From positions 1-15,081 of the forward strand of contig NZ_DAOUCJ010000060.1 of the NCBI RefSeq assembly GCF_034432235.1: a stretch of DNA of 15,081 bases. The letters run 5' to 3'. Both the position numbers and the translations under genes were made by a program. This document shows positions 14,420-15,081 of the stretch, one piece after another; position 1 is the stretch's first letter; every line of letters begins with the position of its first letter. Source of the stretch: Thermoflexus sp. GTDB taxonomy: Bacteria; Chloroflexota; Anaerolineae; Thermoflexales; Thermoflexaceae. Under the pieces are notes generated by a model. It worked only from the letters and a program-made list of their open reading frames with translations, searched no databases and was not told the DNA's origin.

Positions 14420-15081
14420 TCATGGATTAATAACATTCAATGATTTTGACAGTTTAATGATAGATTCTAGTTTGGAATCATGCTCGCCGATAAGTAAGAA
14501 GGTATAGGACATTTTGTTGAATCCAGAGCACCAGGTGTCCCTGGGCGCTGGGGAGCCGCAGCCCTGGCCGGGGGGTGAAGGACACCTTCTCCGGAAAGAT
14601 GGGCTCCTCCGGCCGCTCCGGTCGATAGACCGGCCACACCGGATACGGACGGGGATAAAACGGCTGCGCCACCAGACGCACCCTGGGTTCGCCGCCCGGC
14701 TCCCCGAAAGCCAGCGAGACCGAAAAGATGGCACCGGATTTCCGGAACACCGTAGCCCAGGCCCCCTGGAACTCCAGGCCCGGGGGAGGCGGCGTGGGCC
14801 AATAGAGATAGAGGGGGAAATTCAGGCGGGGGGGCCAGGCCTCCAGGGGCTCCATTGGGTGGGTATCGCCGCGCAGTTCAGCCTCCGCCTGGGGGTCTGC
14901 GGTCTGGCACAGGATCGGCGCTGGCGTGTGCTGGACCCATCGAGGAATGGGGGTGCCGGGGGGCAGCAGCAGGAAGCCTTCCCACAGCTCCCCCTCGCTA
15001 TCCGTGGGGGGTGTGGGGGGAGCCGCGGCCGCTGGGACGGGCCGGCCCAGGCCCCGCAGGGCGATCCATCCGGCCAGGGCG
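14420..15081 (-). pseudogene. Secreted protein of unknown function, partial, with a frameshift near its C-terminus
   Basis: The gene enters from the right edge. Its first visible residues (ALAGWIALRGLGRPVPAAAA) look like the end of a signal peptide followed by a proline-rich linker. The body contains LEAWPPRLNFPLYLYWPTPP, then FQGAWATVFRKSGAIFSVSL and VRLVAQPFYPRPYPVWPVYR. This frame stops at 14478 after GHLVLWIQQNVLYLL. The next frame gives a more natural end, MSYTFLLIGEHDSKLESIIK, LSKSLNVINP, closing at 14420. Dropping one A from the A4 run (14512-14515) joins LVLWIQQ to MSYTF. Ends of the type 'W..n..y.l.g..s.e.l..ia.S' occur in DUF4367-like domains, but I do not claim the family. The last 100 bases are clearly AT-richer than the rest. 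Confidence 0.65.

Noticed and set aside
8016..15081. Defence island, phage remnant or mobile element
   Set aside because: There is no integrase, transposase, terminal repeat, nuclease-helicase set, toxin-antitoxin pair or CRISPR repeat. The genes encode surface or exported proteins and a regulator.

Overview
The window is GC-rich bacterial chromosome. A threonine-type T-box leader upstream of thrS, an isolated rplS, several secreted or lipid-anchored PD40/WD40-type proteins and a LuxR-type regulator suggest a thermophilic member of the Chloroflexota (Anaerolineae or Thermoflexia-like). That placement is inference from gene content and base composition, not from a search.

Layout. The left edge holds the first 61 codons of gyrA on the minus strand, diverging from rplS (ribosomal protein L19, plus strand) across about 570 bases. 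That gap contains a near-perfect sigma-70 promoter for rplS. A 14-bp hairpin separates rplS from a convergent small helical protein of unknown function. Everything from there to the right edge is on the minus strand.

The conserved core (1.5-7.9 kb), read in transcription order, is: a PD40-repeat lipoprotein; tRNA-Val(GAC) with its own promoter and UUCG-loop terminator; a T-box leader with an intrinsic terminator; thrS (no TGS domain); a dGTPase-like HD hydrolase; and a secreted glycoside hydrolase that overlaps the dGTPase gene by 11 bases. The T-box probably couples thrS, and perhaps the two genes behind it, to the charging of tRNA-Thr.

The accessory part (8-15 kb) looks very different. It holds secreted or lipoprotein genes, most of them broken. 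These are a DUF4367-like C-terminus with a shift at an A4 run, an M23-like fragment, a WD40-type lipoprotein with a shift in a C7 run, a small secreted protein with an N-terminal shift plus an in-frame TAG, and a lipoprotein with a shift at a C4 run. A LuxR-type regulator with a degenerate receiver domain follows. The last gene is an M23 metallopeptidase that lacks a signal peptide and is markedly AT-richer than its surroundings. The housekeeping genes in the same window are all open, so either this block is decaying or sequence errors cluster in it.

I found no CRISPR array, insertion sequence, integrase, toxin-antitoxin pair or recognisable defence system. The best regulatory element is the thrS T-box. 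The most unusual signal is the cluster of homopolymer-associated frameshifts in neighbouring secreted-protein genes.
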